Notes: generated by a model not told the origin, from the letters alone. A stretch of DNA of 64,000 bases from Streptomyces sp. PTY087I2 (GCF_001687325.1 NZ_LZRD01000009.1:124001-188000); one strand, 5' to 3'; positions 1 to 13,945 are shown, counted from the stretch's first letter. Numbers and translations: made by a program.

Positions 1-280
1 TGCTTCTCCACACCTCTGTCCACTGTTCGGCAACGCAACACACGCTCTCACCGCCCGGAGTGAAAGGCGTCACACCAAGGTGCTGGGTTGGGCTGTGGGG
101 AACAGGGGTAAAGCTGGGGACAGGTCTGGGGAGAAGTGGCCCCCTCCTGTGCATCGGGTGTGCAGAACTTTCGTCCGTCCACAGAAGGCCCGGGTTGTCC
201 ACGGGTGCCACCCACAGGACCGGTGGACAAAAAACAGTCGCTGACCTGCGCAAACGACGTTATCCACGGTATCCACAAGG
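1..280. other. oriC: Right part of oriC: DnaA-box cluster upstream of dnaN
   Basis: Non-coding DNA before dnaN with many matches to the Streptomyces DnaA box TTGTCCACA: TTCTCCACA at 4-12, CTGTCCACT at 16-24, CCGTCCACA at 175-183, TTGTCCACG at 195-203, the reverse-strand box GGTGGACAA at 222-230, TTATCCACG at 260-268 and GTATCCACA at 269-277. In Streptomyces the origin lies between dnaA and dnaN, so this is its dnaN-side end; the rest lies outside the window. Positions 281-512 hold no further box that I can see and probably carry the dnaN promoter and leader. Confidence 0.88.
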
Positions 281-512
281 CCTACTACTACTACCACCCA
301 GAGTTAGCCAGGAATCCGCTTCGAAGTGGGGCCTGTGTACAACTCGACCGTCGACCGCCGCGAACCTCTTGGCCCGACTTGACCCCGAGCAGCAACGGCT
401 GTCGGTGCCGTACGTCAGACTGGACCCCGGAGCATCCGCCGCCTCGGCAGCGGACTCCGTCCAGACGACGAAGGCCAGCAGGGCGAGCGAGCAACAGCAG
501 GAGGCGGTTCCG

Positions 513-1643
513 GTGAAGATCCGGGTGGAGCGCGATGTACTCGCGGAGGCGGTGGCCTGGGTGGCCCGCAGCCTCCCGGCCCGTCCGCCGGCGCCCGTTC
601 TCGCGGGCCTTCTGCTGAAGGCCGAGGACGGGGCTCTCAGCTTCTCCAGCTTCGACTACGAGGTCTCCGCAAGGGTCTCCGTCGACGCGGAGATCGACGA
701 GGACGGCACGGTGCTCGTCTCCGGCCGGCTGCTCGCCGACATCTGCCGTGCTCTTCCCAACCGCCCGGTGGAGATCTCCACCGACGGTGTGCGGGCCACG
801 GTCGTCTGCGGCTCCTCCCGCTTCACCCTCCACACACTGCCTGTGGAGGAGTACCCCGCGCTGCCGCAGATGCCGACCGCCACGGGCACCGTCCCTGGTG
901 AGGTCTTCGCCTCGGCCGCCGCCCAGGTCGCCATCGCCGCCGGCCGCGACGACACGCTGCCCGTGCTCACCGGTGTGCGGATCGAGATCGAGGGCGACAC
1001 GGTCACCCTCGCCTCCACCGACCGCTACCGCTTCGCGGTCCGCGAGTTCCTGTGGAAGCCGGAGAACGCCGACGCCTCCGCGGTCGCTCTGGTGCCCGCC
1101 AAGACGCTCCTGGACACCGCCAAGGCGCTCACCAGCGGTGACACGGTCACCCTGGCGCTCTCGGGCTCCGGCGCGGGCGAGGGCCTGATCGGTTTCGAGG
1201 GCGCCGGGCGCCGCACGACCACGCGGCTGCTCGAAGGCGACCTGCCGAAGTACCGCACGCTGTTCCCGACCGAGTTCAACTCCGTCGCGGTGATCGAGAC
1301 GGCCCCCTTCGTCGAGGCCGTCAAGCGCGTGGCCCTGGTCGCCGAGCGCAACACCCCCGTACGGCTCAGCTTCGAGCAGGGCGTCCTCATCCTGGAGGCC
1401 GGCTCCAGCGACGACGCACAGGCTGTGGAGCGGGTCGACGCGGTGCTGGAGGGCGACGACATCTCGATCGCCTTCAACCCGACGTTCCTGCTGGACGGGC
1501 TGAGCGCGATCGACTCCCCGGTCGCCCAGCTCTCGTTCACCACGTCCACCAAGCCCGCCCTGCTCAGCGGCCGCCCGGCCGTCGACGCCGAGGCGGACGA
1601 CGCGTACAAGTACCTGATCATGCCGGTGCGCCTCTCCGGCTGA
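513..1643 (+). CDS. dnaN: DNA polymerase III beta subunit (sliding clamp)
   Basis: Encodes the 376-aa clamp that encircles DNA and tethers the replicative polymerase; it also docks repair proteins. The GTG start at 513 is chosen because AGGAGG lies at 499-504, 8 nt upstream, and the protein then begins VKIRVERDVLAEAV as in other Streptomyces clamps; the open frame runs further upstream but into oriC. The length is normal for the family (three clamp domains of about 120 aa each). The C-terminal stretch ending in YLIMPVRL is the typical clamp end. It is the first gene of the conserved dnaN-gnd-recF-DUF721-gyrB-gyrA block. Confidence 0.97.
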   Translation: MKIRVERDVLAEAVAWVARSLPARPPAPVLAGLLLKAEDGALSFSSFDYEVSARVSVDAEIDEDGTVLVSGRLLADICRALPNRPVEISTDGVRATVVCGSSRFTLHTLPVEEYPALPQMPTATGTVPGEVFASAAAQVAIAAGRDDTLPVLTGVRIEIEGDTVTLASTDRYRFAVREFLWKPENADASAVALVPAKTLLDTAKALTSGDTVTLALSGSGAGEGLIGFEGAGRRTTTRLLEGDLPKYRTLFPTEFNSVAVIETAPFVEAVKRVALVAERNTPVRLSFEQGVLILEAGSSDDAQAVERVDAVLEGDDISIAFNPTFLLDGLSAIDSPVAQLSFTTSTKPALLSGRPAVDAEADDAYKYLIMPVRLSG

Positions 1644-1804
1644 TCCCGCGTCCCCCGCCCGATCGGGGGACGTTCTCCGCGGCAGTTTCCGGCGGGCCCG
1701 CTCGGCGCGGAGCGGGCCCGCCGCGCTGTCCCCGGCCGGGCGTAGGCTCGGTCGTGGGTGCAAACGCCCCGACGCTTATCGCCACGACGCTTAAGGAATC
1801 TCTG

Positions 1805-2689
1805 ATGGAGCTCGGTCTCGTCGGCCTCGGCAAGATGGGCGGCAACATGCGCGAGCGCATCCGCCGCGCAGGCCACACCGTCATCGGTTACGACCGCAAC
1901 CCGGATGTCGCCGATGTCCACAGTCTCGAAGAGCTTGTGGGCAAGCTGAAGGGCCCGCGGGTCGTCTGGGTCATGGTTCCGGCCGGTGCCGCGACCCAGT
2001 CCACGATCGACGAGCTGGCCGAGCTGCTCTCGCCCGGCGACATCGTCGTCGACGGCGGGAACTCGCGCTGGACCGACGACGAGAAGCACGCCGTCGAGCT
2101 GGGCATCAAGGGCATCGGCTTCGTCGACTGCGGCGTCTCCGGCGGTGTCTGGGGCCTGGAGAACGGCTACGCCCTGATGTACGGCGGCGACGCCGAGCAC
2201 GTGGCGAAGGTCCAGCCGGTCTTCGACGCGCTGAAGCCCGAGGGCGACTTCGGTTCCGTCCACGCGGGCAAGGTCGGCGCCGGCCACTTCGCGAAGATGG
2301 TCCACAACGGCATCGAGTACGCCATGATGCAGGCCTACGCCGAGGGCTGGGAGCTGCTGGAGAAGGTCGACTCCGTCACCGATGTGCGCGAGGTCTTCCG
2401 CTCCTGGCAGGAGGGCACGGTCATCCGTTCCTGGCTGCTCGACCTCGCGGTCAACGCGCTGGACGACGACGAGCACCTGGACAAGCTCCGGGGCTTCGCC
2501 GCCGACTCGGGCGAGGGCCGCTGGACGGTGGAGGCCGCGATCGACAACGCGGTGCCGCTGCCCGCGATCACGGCGTCGCTGTTCGCGCGGTTCGCCTCGC
2601 GTCAGGACGACTCGCCGCAGATGAAGATGATCGCCGCGCTGCGCAACCAGTTCGGCGGGCACGCGGTCGAGTCCAAGACCGAGCACTGA
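1805..2689 (+). CDS. gnd: 6-phosphogluconate dehydrogenase, decarboxylating (short form)
   Basis: A 294-aa NAD(P)-dependent enzyme expected to convert 6-phosphogluconate to ribulose 5-phosphate and CO2 in the pentose phosphate pathway. The N-terminus MELGLVGLGKMGGNM is a Rossmann dinucleotide-binding loop; the substrate/catalytic region includes GGVWGLENGYALMYGG and the lysine-containing GAGHFAKMVHNGIEY segment. At about 295 aa it belongs to the short bacterial subfamily rather than the 470-aa form. The ATG at 1805 is chosen because the Rossmann fold starts right there. Its place between dnaN and recF is a Streptomyces signature with no known functional link to replication. Confidence 0.95.
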   Translation: MELGLVGLGKMGGNMRERIRRAGHTVIGYDRNPDVADVHSLEELVGKLKGPRVVWVMVPAGAATQSTIDELAELLSPGDIVVDGGNSRWTDDEKHAVELGIKGIGFVDCGVSGGVWGLENGYALMYGGDAEHVAKVQPVFDALKPEGDFGSVHAGKVGAGHFAKMVHNGIEYAMMQAYAEGWELLEKVDSVTDVREVFRSWQEGTVIRSWLLDLAVNALDDDEHLDKLRGFAADSGEGRWTVEAAIDNAVPLPAITASLFARFASRQDDSPQMKMIAALRNQFGGHAVESKTEH

Positions 2690-2755
2690 TCGGTCCGTCG
2701 GCCGCGCGCCGGCGCACAACAACCTGCGAAGCACTGTCGGGAGAGGGTGGCCACC

Positions 2756-3886
2756 ATGCACGTCACGCATCTCTCGCTGGCCGACTTCCGCTCGTATGCC
2801 CGGGTCGAGGTCCCTCTCGACCCGGGCATCACCGCGTTCGTGGGGCCCAACGGGCAGGGCAAGACGAATCTCGTCGAGGCCGTCGGCTATCTCGCGACCC
2901 TCGGCAGCCACCGGGTCTCCTCGGACGCCCCGCTGGTGCGCATGGGCGCGGAGCGGGCGGTGATCCGGGCGGCGGTGACGCAGGGCGAGCGCTCGCAGCT
3001 GGTCGAGCTGGAGCTGAACCCGGGCCGGGCGAACCGGGCCCGTATCAACAGGTCCTCGCAGGTCAGGCCGCGTGATGTGCTGGGCATCGTACGGACCGTG
3101 CTGTTCGCGCCGGAGGATCTGGCGCTGGTCAAGGGCGATCCCGGCGAGCGGCGGCGGTTCCTGGACGAGCTGGTCACCGCGCGTTCGCCCCGGATGGCCG
3201 GGGTCCGTTCCGACTACGAGCGGGTGCTCAAGCAGCGCAACACCCTGCTGAAGTCCGCGGCGATGGCACGGCGGCACGGCGGCCGCTCGATGGATCTGTC
3301 GACCCTGGACGTGTGGGACCAGCATCTGGGCCGGGTGGGCGCCGAGCTGCTCGCGCAGCGTCTCGATCTGATCGCCACGCTCCAGCCGCTGGCCGACAAG
3401 GCGTACGGGGACGTCGCGCCGGGCGGCGGTCCGGTGGCGCTGGAGTACCGCAGCTCGGTCGGCGAGGACGTGGGTCCCGAGCGCACCCGCGACGAGCTGT
3501 ACGAGCAGTTGCTCGCGGCGCTCGCGGGGGTCCGGAAGCAGGAGATCGAGCGGGGCGTGACGCTGGTCGGTCCGCACCGGGACGATCTGCTGCTGGGCCT
3601 GCGCGGGATGCCGGCGAAGGGGTACGCGAGTCACGGCGAGTCCTGGAGTTACGCGCTGGCGCTGCGGCTCGCCAGTTATGAGCTGCTGCGTTCCGAGGGC
3701 AATGAGCCGGTGCTGGTGCTGGACGATGTCTTCGCCGAGCTGGACGCCCGCCGCCGGGAGCGGCTGGCGGAGCTGGTGGCTCCGGGTGAGCAGGTGCTGG
3801 TGACGGCCGCGGTGGCGGAGGACGTACCGGGTGCGCTGGCGGGGACGCGGTACGCGGTGACCGCGGGCGAGGTGGAGCGCGTATGA
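2756..3886 (+). CDS. recF: DNA replication and repair protein RecF
   Basis: SMC-like ATPase that helps load RecA at single-strand gaps. The 376-aa product starts [14 protein letters not shown], followed by the Walker A segment [15 protein letters not shown]; the Walker B region [16 protein letters not shown] lies near the C-terminus, with the ABC-type signature in the [15 protein letters not shown] region. A GTG at 2747 is in frame, but the ATG at 2756 fits the family N-terminus and has a GGGAGAGGG stretch just upstream. The stop overlaps the ATG of the next gene (ATGA), showing translational coupling to the DUF721 gene. Confidence 0.96.
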   Translation: MHVTHLSLADFRSYARVEVPLDPGITAFVGPNGQGKTNLVEAVGYLATLGSHRVSSDAPLVRMGAERAVIRAAVTQGERSQLVELELNPGRANRARINRSSQVRPRDVLGIVRTVLFAPEDLALVKGDPGERRRFLDELVTARSPRMAGVRSDYERVLKQRNTLLKSAAMARRHGGRSMDLSTLDVWDQHLGRVGAELLAQRLDLIATLQPLADKAYGDVAPGGGPVALEYRSSVGEDVGPERTRDELYEQLLAALAGVRKQEIERGVTLVGPHRDDLLLGLRGMPAKGYASHGESWSYALALRLASYELLRSEGNEPVLVLDDVFAELDARRRERLAELVAPGEQVLVTAAVAEDVPGALAGTRYAVTAGEVERV

Positions 3887-4467
3887 CCGGCCGGGACGAG
3901 CAGCCGGGCGGGGCGGGCGCGGTCGGCGGTACGCCGGAGGCCGGGGGCCCGAAGCCGCCCGAGGTGTCCGGGGTCGATCTGGCCCGGGTCGCGTTGCGGG
4001 CGGCGAAGGAGCAGGCCAGGGCGCGGGGTGCGGCGGCGCAGCAGAAGAAGCAGGCGCGGCGGGGCGGCGGGCTGCGCTCGGGGGCGCGGTCGGACGGCCG
4101 GGATCCCCAGATGCTGGGTTCCGCGATCAGCCGGCTGATCACCGAGCGGGGCTGGGAGACGCCCGCGGCGGTCGGCGGGGTGATGGGCCGGTGGCCGCAG
4201 ATCGTCGGTGACGACCTGGCGAAGCACTGTGTGCCCCTGCGGTACGACGACGATCCGGCCGCCCGGGTGCTGACGGTGAGCTGTGACTCGACGGCGTGGG
4301 CGACGCAGTTGCGGCTGCTGGCTCCGCAGCTGGTGGCCCGGCTGAACGCGGATCTGGGGCAGGGCACCGTACGGATGATCAAGGTGGTCGGGCCGGGGGG
4401 CCCGGAGCGCCGGTACGGCCCGTTGCGGGCCCCCGGCAGCAAGGGCCCGGGCGACACCTACGGATGA
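3883..4467 (+). CDS. DUF721 protein, DciA-like helicase-loading factor
   Basis: A 194-aa protein with an Ala/Gly/Arg-rich N-terminal half and a conserved C-terminal DUF721 domain from about residue 80 ([39 protein letters not shown]). DUF721 proteins between recF and gyrB are related to DciA, which recruits or loads the replicative helicase in bacteria lacking DnaC; the mycobacterial homologue sits at the same place. The start overlaps the recF stop by 4 nt. Family assignment is firm. The helicase-loader role is inferred from family knowledge and position. Confidence 0.9.
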   Translation: MTGRDEQPGGAGAVGGTPEAGGPKPPEVSGVDLARVALRAAKEQARARGAAAQQKKQARRGGGLRSGARSDGRDPQMLGSAISRLITERGWETPAAVGGVMGRWPQIVGDDLAKHCVPLRYDDDPAARVLTVSCDSTAWATQLRLLAPQLVARLNADLGQGTVRMIKVVGPGGPERRYGPLRAPGSKGPGDTYG

Positions 4468-6940
<2,473 letters not shown>

Positions 6941-6987
6941 GTCGGCCGCACCCGCCACGCCGCAGCTCGAAAGGACTTTGACCAGCA

Positions 6988-9630
<2,643 letters not shown>

Positions 9631-9634
9631 GAGC

Positions 9635-10327
9635 GTGAGTGGAGCCACGGGCGCCGGTTCGGCCGCTTCCGGAGCTGGAGCGAACGGTGCCCGTGGCCCT
9701 GCCACGGACTCCCAAGGGGGCACTGTGACGGACACACGAGGGCCTCAGCCCCAGTACGAGGGTTACGCGACCGGGCCCCTGCCCGGCGAGCGTGAGCCCG
9801 CACCGGGGCCGTCGGGGCCGTACCACCCGCCCCAGGCGTACCAGGCGCCCGGCGGCGGCACCCAGGGCGGCCAGCAGCGCCCCGGACAGGGCGGCGGGAC
9901 GCTGGGCGGCGCCCAGGCGATGCGCAAGCCGCGCACGGGGGCGCGGACCACGCCCCGCACCCGCAAGGCCCGGCTGCGGGTGGCCAAGGCCGACCCGTGG
10001 TCGGTGATGAAGGTCAGCTTCCTGCTGTCGATCGCGCTGGGCATCTGCACGGTGGTGGCGTCGGCGGTGCTGTGGATGGTCATGGACGCGATGGGCGTCT
10101 TCGAGACCGTCGGCGGCACGATCAGCGAGGCCACCGGCTCGAACGAGAGCAACGGCTTCGACCTTCAGTCGTTCCTGTCGCTGCCGCGCGTGCTCATCTT
10201 CACCTCGGTCATCGCCGTGATCGACGTGGTCCTGGCCACCGCGCTGGCGACGCTGGGCGCCTTCATCTACAACCTGTCGGCGGGCTTCGTGGGCGGCGTG
10301 GAGCTCACGCTGGCCGAGGACGAGTAG
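9635..10327 (+). CDS. DUF3566 membrane protein
   Basis: A 230-aa protein whose first ~110 residues are Gly/Pro/Gln-rich and probably disordered in the cytoplasm. Two transmembrane helices follow (around VSFLLSIALGICTVVASAVLW and a second ending LGAFIYNLSAGFVGG). This is the DUF3566 architecture found directly downstream of gyrA throughout actinobacteria. The function is unknown; the mycobacterial counterpart next to gyrA has been linked to the cell-division/cell-wall machinery. The GTG start lies only 4 bp after the gyrA stop, so expression with gyrBA is likely. Confidence 0.88.
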   Translation: MSGATGAGSAASGAGANGARGPATDSQGGTVTDTRGPQPQYEGYATGPLPGEREPAPGPSGPYHPPQAYQAPGGGTQGGQQRPGQGGGTLGGAQAMRKPRTGARTTPRTRKARLRVAKADPWSVMKVSFLLSIALGICTVVASAVLWMVMDAMGVFETVGGTISEATGSNESNGFDLQSFLSLPRVLIFTSVIAVIDVVLATALATLGAFIYNLSAGFVGGVELTLAEDE

Positions 10328-10344
10328 GGCCGCGGATATCGATT

Positions 10345-10373
10345 TTGGGACTGGCCCCGACGTGCGCTAATCT
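10345..10373 (+). promoter_or_regulatory. Promoter of tRNA-Ile
   Basis: TTGGGA at 10345-10350 and TAATCT at 10368-10373 are separated by exactly 17 bp, a housekeeping sigma-type promoter 32 bp upstream of the mature tRNA 5' end. Confidence 0.65.
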
Positions 10374-10405
10374 TCAGAGGTCAGCGCGGAGCAGTACAGC
10401 GCGGC

Positions 10406-10482
10406 GGGGCTATAGCTCAGTTGGTTAGAGCGCATCCCTGATAAGGATGAGGCCACAGGTTCAAATCCTGTTAGCCCCACCA
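10406..10482 (+). tRNA. tRNA-Ile (anticodon GAT)
   Basis: A full cloverleaf of 77 nt: the acceptor arm GGGGCTA pairs with TAGCCCC, the D-arm contains AGCTCAGTTGGTTAGAG, the anticodon loop CTGATAA gives GAT, the T-arm is CAGGTTCAAATCCTG, and the 3' CCA is encoded. It reads isoleucine codons ATC/ATT. The gyrA-DUF3566-tRNA-Ile order is common in Streptomyces. Confidence 0.97.
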
Positions 10483-10488
10483 GACTGA

Positions 10489-10520
10489 AGGCCCCTCACC
10501 GGAGACGGTGGGGGGCCTTT
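10489..10520 (+). terminator. Rho-independent terminator after tRNA-Ile
   Basis: A strong hairpin (AGGCCCCTCACCG, loop, CGGTGGGGGGCCT) followed by TT lies 7 nt after the tRNA. It also faces the end of the minus-strand lipoprotein gene, so it may work in both directions. Confidence 0.8.
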
Positions 10521-10536
10521 CGCGTGGGCGGGGTGC

Positions 10537-11235
10537 TCAGCTCTGGGTGGTGTTGCCCAGCTGGACGAGGTAGCCGGGTTCGGGACCGGTGAGTTCCAGC
10601 CATCGGGCGGCCGCGAACCAGAGGCTGGTGGGCTCGTCGGCGGTGGGGATCTGGAAGACGGCGTTCACCGGGCCCTTGCTCGCCGGGTTGAGACCGAACG
10701 ACGGCCGGGGCTTCCCCTGGTCGTACCAGTACTCCTCGTAGGCGCTCGTGAGCTGGACGTCGTTCCGGGTCTGGCTGTAGGCGGTGTCGTCCACGTTGAG
10801 GGTGACCGTGTCGTCGGCGGTCCATCTGGCCTCGCCCTTGCCCACGTTGAGCACCTCCATGCGGGCCACGCAGAACTGTTTCCCGTCCTCGGGCGTCGGG
10901 GGCTCCGTCGGTGCGCTCAGGGAGTCGTGCGCCAGGACCTTCGGGTCCAGCGGTTCGCCGCAGGTGACGCCCTCGACCGTGATCTCGAACTCGTCGGGCC
11001 GTGCCTCGCCGGAGGAATCGATGGTCAGCTTGAACGGCTCCCCGACGGCGGCCCGGCCCAGGACCTCCGCGCCCGGTGGGGCCCCCACGTCCGGGTCGCC
11101 GGTCGTCGCCGCCGCGGGTACGGCGCTGCCGGGGCTCGACGACGTACCGGAGGAGGCGGCCGCCCCGCAGGCGGTGACCATGAAGAGCGCGGAGGCGGCG
11201 CCGAGGGCCGCGAAGGTACTGCCACGAGAGCTCAT
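10537..11235 (-). CDS. Putative secreted lipoprotein, DUF4352-like
   Basis: A 232-aa protein with a signal peptide ending in the lipobox VTAC (around residue 26), so probably diacylated and anchored outside the membrane. After a Ser/Ala/Gly-rich linker, residues ~75-230 include a beta-rich segment (ICMARMEVLNVG-like pattern ending in VLNVGKGEARWTADDTVTL) resembling DUF4352/telokin-like immunoglobulin domains. The ATG at 11235 is chosen because AAGGA precedes it and the signal peptide begins there; a longer frame exists upstream. Substrate and role are unknown. Confidence 0.75.
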   Translation of the reverse strand: MSSRGSTFAALGAASALFMVTACGAAASSGTSSSPGSAVPAAATTGDPDVGAPPGAEVLGRAAVGEPFKLTIDSSGEARPDEFEITVEGVTCGEPLDPKVLAHDSLSAPTEPPTPEDGKQFCVARMEVLNVGKGEARWTADDTVTLNVDDTAYSQTRNDVQLTSAYEEYWYDQGKPRPSFGLNPASKGPVNAVFQIPTADEPTSLWFAAARWLELTGPEPGYLVQLGNTTQS

Positions 11236-11380
11236 CGAACGGTCCTTTCGGCGGGGCGCCGGGTCCATCCATGGTCGTCCGGCCCGTCGTGTGCCGCCCG
11301 TCGGCGGTTCGGGCACACGAAAAGGCCCCCGGCCGGTGTGAACCGGACCAGGGGCCCCGGAGTGCGGTGGGCCGCCGGGA

Positions 11381-11752
11381 TCAGGGGGGCGGGGCCGGGG
11401 AGTCGCCTTCCGGGGCTGTGTGGTGGGTGGCGGTGGCGGTGCGGGTCGTGGAAGCCGGGTCGGCGGCGAGGTGGCGGGTGGCCGGGGAGGAGCCGTGGGC
11501 CTCGGCCCGGATGCGCTGCTTCATCGTGGGCGGAAGGGCCCGGTCACGCGGAAGGGTCCATCGGACCGAGGGAGCGATCGGGGTTGCCGCAGTGGCACCC
11601 GTGTGCTCGTGGGTCGTGGTGCCCGGCTGCGCGGCGGCGTTCGTGGCGTTCGCGGTGCCCGCCGCGGCGGTGGCGAGGCCCAGCGACGCCAGGAGGGCGA
11701 AGAAGGCGGTGATGAAGGCGGTCCAGAGGTTCTTGGGCTTGAAGGTGCTCAT
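11381..11752 (-). CDS. Small secreted protein of unknown function
   Basis: A 123-aa product beginning MSTFKPKNLWTAFITAFFAL, which forms a Sec signal peptide with a likely cleavage after Ala-Asn-Ala near residue 35. The mature part is rich in Ala, Thr, Pro and His and has no recognisable domain. A GC-rich inverted repeat just downstream (about 11320-11363) may terminate it. The start is the only ATG at a signal-peptide position in this frame; the frame remains open far upstream in GC-rich DNA, which is not coding. I do not recognise a family. Confidence 0.6.
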   Translation of the reverse strand: MSTFKPKNLWTAFITAFFALLASLGLATAAAGTANATNAAAQPGTTTHEHTGATAATPIAPSVRWTLPRDRALPPTMKQRIRAEAHGSSPATRHLAADPASTTRTATATHHTAPEGDSPAPPP

Positions 11753-12043
11753 GGCCCCTCGCTTTCTGACGGTCCGGTTGCTGACTTCTCCGATCATGTG
11801 GATCCCGGCCGCGATTCCGGGGAGCGACGCCCGCTCTGCGCCGATCTTCGGATTAACACCACTCGTATGGTGCAACCGGGCTGGACAGGCCCTCGCGGGC
11901 GGTCGGGAGGGGGTGGCCGGGGGGCGTTCCGGGCGCCGTGGAGGGGGTGTCACAGGGGTCCGGGCAGGTAACTGATCGGTATCGGCCGGTGTGTATAGTC
12001 GGCGACATAAGGCCCTTACGCCAAGGAAAGACGAGGTCGCGCG

Positions 12044-12178
12044 GTGAAGAAGCTTCTCCTGGTCGCACTGGCCGCCATCGGCGGGCTCCTCGTGTACCGC
12101 CAGATCCAGGCGGATCGCGCCGAGCAGGATCTGTGGACGGAGGCGACCGACTCCGTGCCCGCAGGTTCGGGTGTGTGA
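12044..12178 (+). CDS. DLW-39 family small protein
   Basis: A 44-aa gene starting GTG at 12044 with an AAGGAAAG ribosome-binding site about 15-20 nt upstream. The product begins VKKLLLVALAAIGGLLVYRQ, a single N-terminal membrane helix, and continues RAEQDLWTEATDSV; the internal DLW tripeptide gives this actinobacterial family its name. Function is unknown. A TATAGT at 11994-11999 is a plausible -10. A hairpin follows the stop codon, so it looks monocistronic. The DLW-39 gene is normally found near tRNA-Ile and gyrA in Streptomyces. Confidence 0.85.
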   Translation: MKKLLLVALAAIGGLLVYRQIQADRAEQDLWTEATDSVPAGSGV

Positions 12179-12198
12179 GACGACACAGTTTGTTACGG

Positions 12199-12222
12199 GC
12201 CCCGGTCGCTGAGCGACCGGGG
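12199..12222 (+). terminator. Hairpin after DLW-39 gene
   Basis: The perfect inverted repeat GCCCCGGTCGCT / GCGACCGGGGC starts 20 nt after the DLW-39 stop codon. There is no T-run, as is usual for Streptomyces terminators. Confidence 0.7.
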
Positions 12223-12293
12223 CTTCGTGCTGTCCGGGGCCGGCGCCGACGCGTCGGCCCTTTTCGCTGGTGCGGGACCGTGGTGCACCACCC

Positions 12294-12333
12294 TTGAGTT
12301 CACTTAAGCGAATCATTAACTTGCTTAAGCGAA
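12294..12333 (+). promoter_or_regulatory. Promoter with two CTTAAGCGAA direct repeats (probable operator)
   Basis: TTGAGT at 12294-12299 and TAACTT at 12317-12322 are 17 bp apart and look like a promoter reading rightwards. Two identical copies of CTTAAGCGAA at 12303-12312 and 12324-12333, 21 bp apart (two helical turns), lie over and just after the -10. Such AT-rich repeats stand out in this GC-rich DNA and suggest binding of a dimeric regulator. No cognate regulator gene is adjacent. Confidence 0.5.
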
Positions 12334-12344
12334 GAGGTCGATGG

Positions 12345-12521
12345 GGGGAGGGGGGAGAGAACAGGGACAAGAAGGGCAATGCGGCTGTGGCCGGAGACAG
12401 CGGCGGTGCGGGCGGGGCAGGATGGACCGGCATCGTGGCCGCTGCCGGGGCGGGCGCCCTGGTCGTCGTGGCCGGAGGGTTCCTCCTCGTCCGCCGCCGA
12501 GGCGGCAGCAGCCGTGGCTGA
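12345..12521 (+). pseudogene. Probable 3' remnant of a membrane-anchored secreted protein gene
   Basis: The frame ending at the TGA 12519-12521 encodes only a Gly/Ala-rich stalk (NAAVAGDSGGAGGAGWTG), one membrane helix (IVAAAGAGALVVVAGGFLL) and a positive tail (VRRRGGSSRG). This is the C-terminal anchor expected of a large extracellular protein such as a von Willebrand A-domain protein, which in my recollection often precedes the next gene in Streptomyces. No signal peptide or globular part is present, so I read it as the end of a deleted gene. A short real peptide starting near 12270 is the alternative. Confidence 0.45.
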
Positions 12522-12562
12522 GCGGTCGAGTCGCCGAGCGGCTGAGCGGCGGAGGGGTACCG

Positions 12563-13942
12563 GTGGGTGAGGACGACGAGGGGAAGCGCGTGAACAGGCA
12601 GCGCAACAGGGGCCGGGTGACGGCCGCGGCACTCGCGGCGATGTGCGCGGCGGCGGTCCTGCCGGGGCAGGCGCACGCGGCGGGCCCCGGGATGTACGCG
12701 TTCGACCCCGACGCGAAGAACGTGCAGGGCGCGGTGACCAACGTCGAGGCGTCCACGCTGGACGAGGGCACCCCGTACCGCAGCTCGATCAAGCCCGGCG
12801 AGAAGCTCTACTACCGGGTCACGCTGGACGAGGACTCCGCCGCCTACGTCTCGGCGGTCGCGGTGCCCAGCGGCAGCGGCGCGGTCTCCTACGGCGACGG
12901 CATCACCATCAGCCTCCGGGAGACCGACGACACCCAGTGCAGCACCGGGCGGGCCAGCTTCGGCTCGGGCGCGTACGCCCGTCCCATCAGCGCGTACGCC
13001 TTCCGCACTGTCAAGGAGGGCAGCAGCACCTGCCAGGAGGGCGGCCCGTACGACGTCCTCGTCGAGCGCGAGAGCAAGGCCACCTCCAGCCCGGAGACCT
13101 GGGACCTGGAACTGCGCTTCCTCCAGGAGCCGAAGCTCAAAAGCGGTACGTCCATGCCGACGGAGGCCCCCGAGAGCTGGCCCTCCGCCTCGGCGAAGCC
13201 GCTGACCGGGAACCAGCAGAAGCGGTCCGGCGGGTCCGGGTTCTCCCAGGCCACCAGCCTGGAGAACGGCCGCTGGCAGGACAAGGTCGCCCCGGGGCAG
13301 ACCCGCTTCTTCCGGGTGCCGGTGGACTGGGGCCAGCAGATCCACGCCACCGCCGCGCTCTCCAACAGCACGAGCGCCAAAAGGGACTTCGTGGGCAGCG
13401 CGCTCACCCTGTCGCTGGCCAACCCCGCCCAGGGCCCGGTCTCCGACGCCTCGCTCTCGTACTCCGGAGGACCCGCGTCCGCCTCCCTGCGGCCGCTGCC
13501 GCTGGTGGCGTACCGCAACAGGTTCGACTCGTCGTCCCAGGTCAACGCCATGCGTTTCGCGGGCTGGTACTACCTGTCGGTCTCCCTCAGCCCGAAGCTG
13601 AAGGAGTCCTACGGCGCCGAGCCGATCCCGTTCGAGCTGTCGGTCCAGGTGAAGAACAAGGCCGGGGACTCCCCGTACGAGGGTGACGCCGGGGTCTTCG
13701 GCGTCACCGACCAGGACCGGGAAGTGGCCCGGAAGGGGCAGAACGCCGAACAGGCCGCGAAGAGCGGCCCGATGACCGTGGTCGCGGCGGCCGGGATCGG
13801 CACGGGGTCGGTGCTGGTGCTCGGTCTGGGCGTCTGGACGCTGCTGGCCCGCCGCCGTGCGACGGCCGCTGCCCCGGTTGGCGGTCAACCGGCCGCCGGT
13901 CACCCGGCCGGTGGGGGTCACCAGCCGCCGCAGGGCTGGTAG
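12563..13942 (+). CDS. Membrane-anchored extracellular protein, function unknown
   Basis: A 459-aa protein with an N-terminal signal peptide (hydrophobic VTAAALAAMCAAAVLPGQAHA, cleavage after AHA), a ~390-residue extracellular part with two similar beta-rich units (each introduced by a serine/glycine segment and a YYRVTLD- or FFRVPVD-like strand), and a C-terminal membrane helix (TVVAAAGIGTGSVLVLGLGV) followed by LLARRR and a Gly/Pro tail. This N-out, C-in layout is shared with the tail remnant just upstream. GTG 12563 has GGAGGGG at 12551-12557; GTG 12590 is an alternative start. It is probably part of an envelope-associated pair with the lost upstream gene. Confidence 0.75.
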   Translation: MGEDDEGKRVNRQRNRGRVTAAALAAMCAAAVLPGQAHAAGPGMYAFDPDAKNVQGAVTNVEASTLDEGTPYRSSIKPGEKLYYRVTLDEDSAAYVSAVAVPSGSGAVSYGDGITISLRETDDTQCSTGRASFGSGAYARPISAYAFRTVKEGSSTCQEGGPYDVLVERESKATSSPETWDLELRFLQEPKLKSGTSMPTEAPESWPSASAKPLTGNQQKRSGGSGFSQATSLENGRWQDKVAPGQTRFFRVPVDWGQQIHATAALSNSTSAKRDFVGSALTLSLANPAQGPVSDASLSYSGGPASASLRPLPLVAYRNRFDSSSQVNAMRFAGWYYLSVSLSPKLKESYGAEPIPFELSVQVKNKAGDSPYEGDAGVFGVTDQDREVARKGQNAEQAAKSGPMTVVAAAGIGTGSVLVLGLGVWTLLARRRATAAAPVGGQPAAGHPAGGGHQPPQGW

Positions 13943-13945
13943 CCG

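Noticed and set aside
60..512. Open frame extending dnaN about 150 codons upstream
   Set aside because: It runs through the DnaA boxes of oriC; a strong ribosome-binding site and the family N-terminus place the start at 513.
11381..13921. 846-codon open frame on the minus strand
   Set aside because: Only its last 123 codons look like a gene with a signal peptide; the rest is the shadow of the plus-strand genes.
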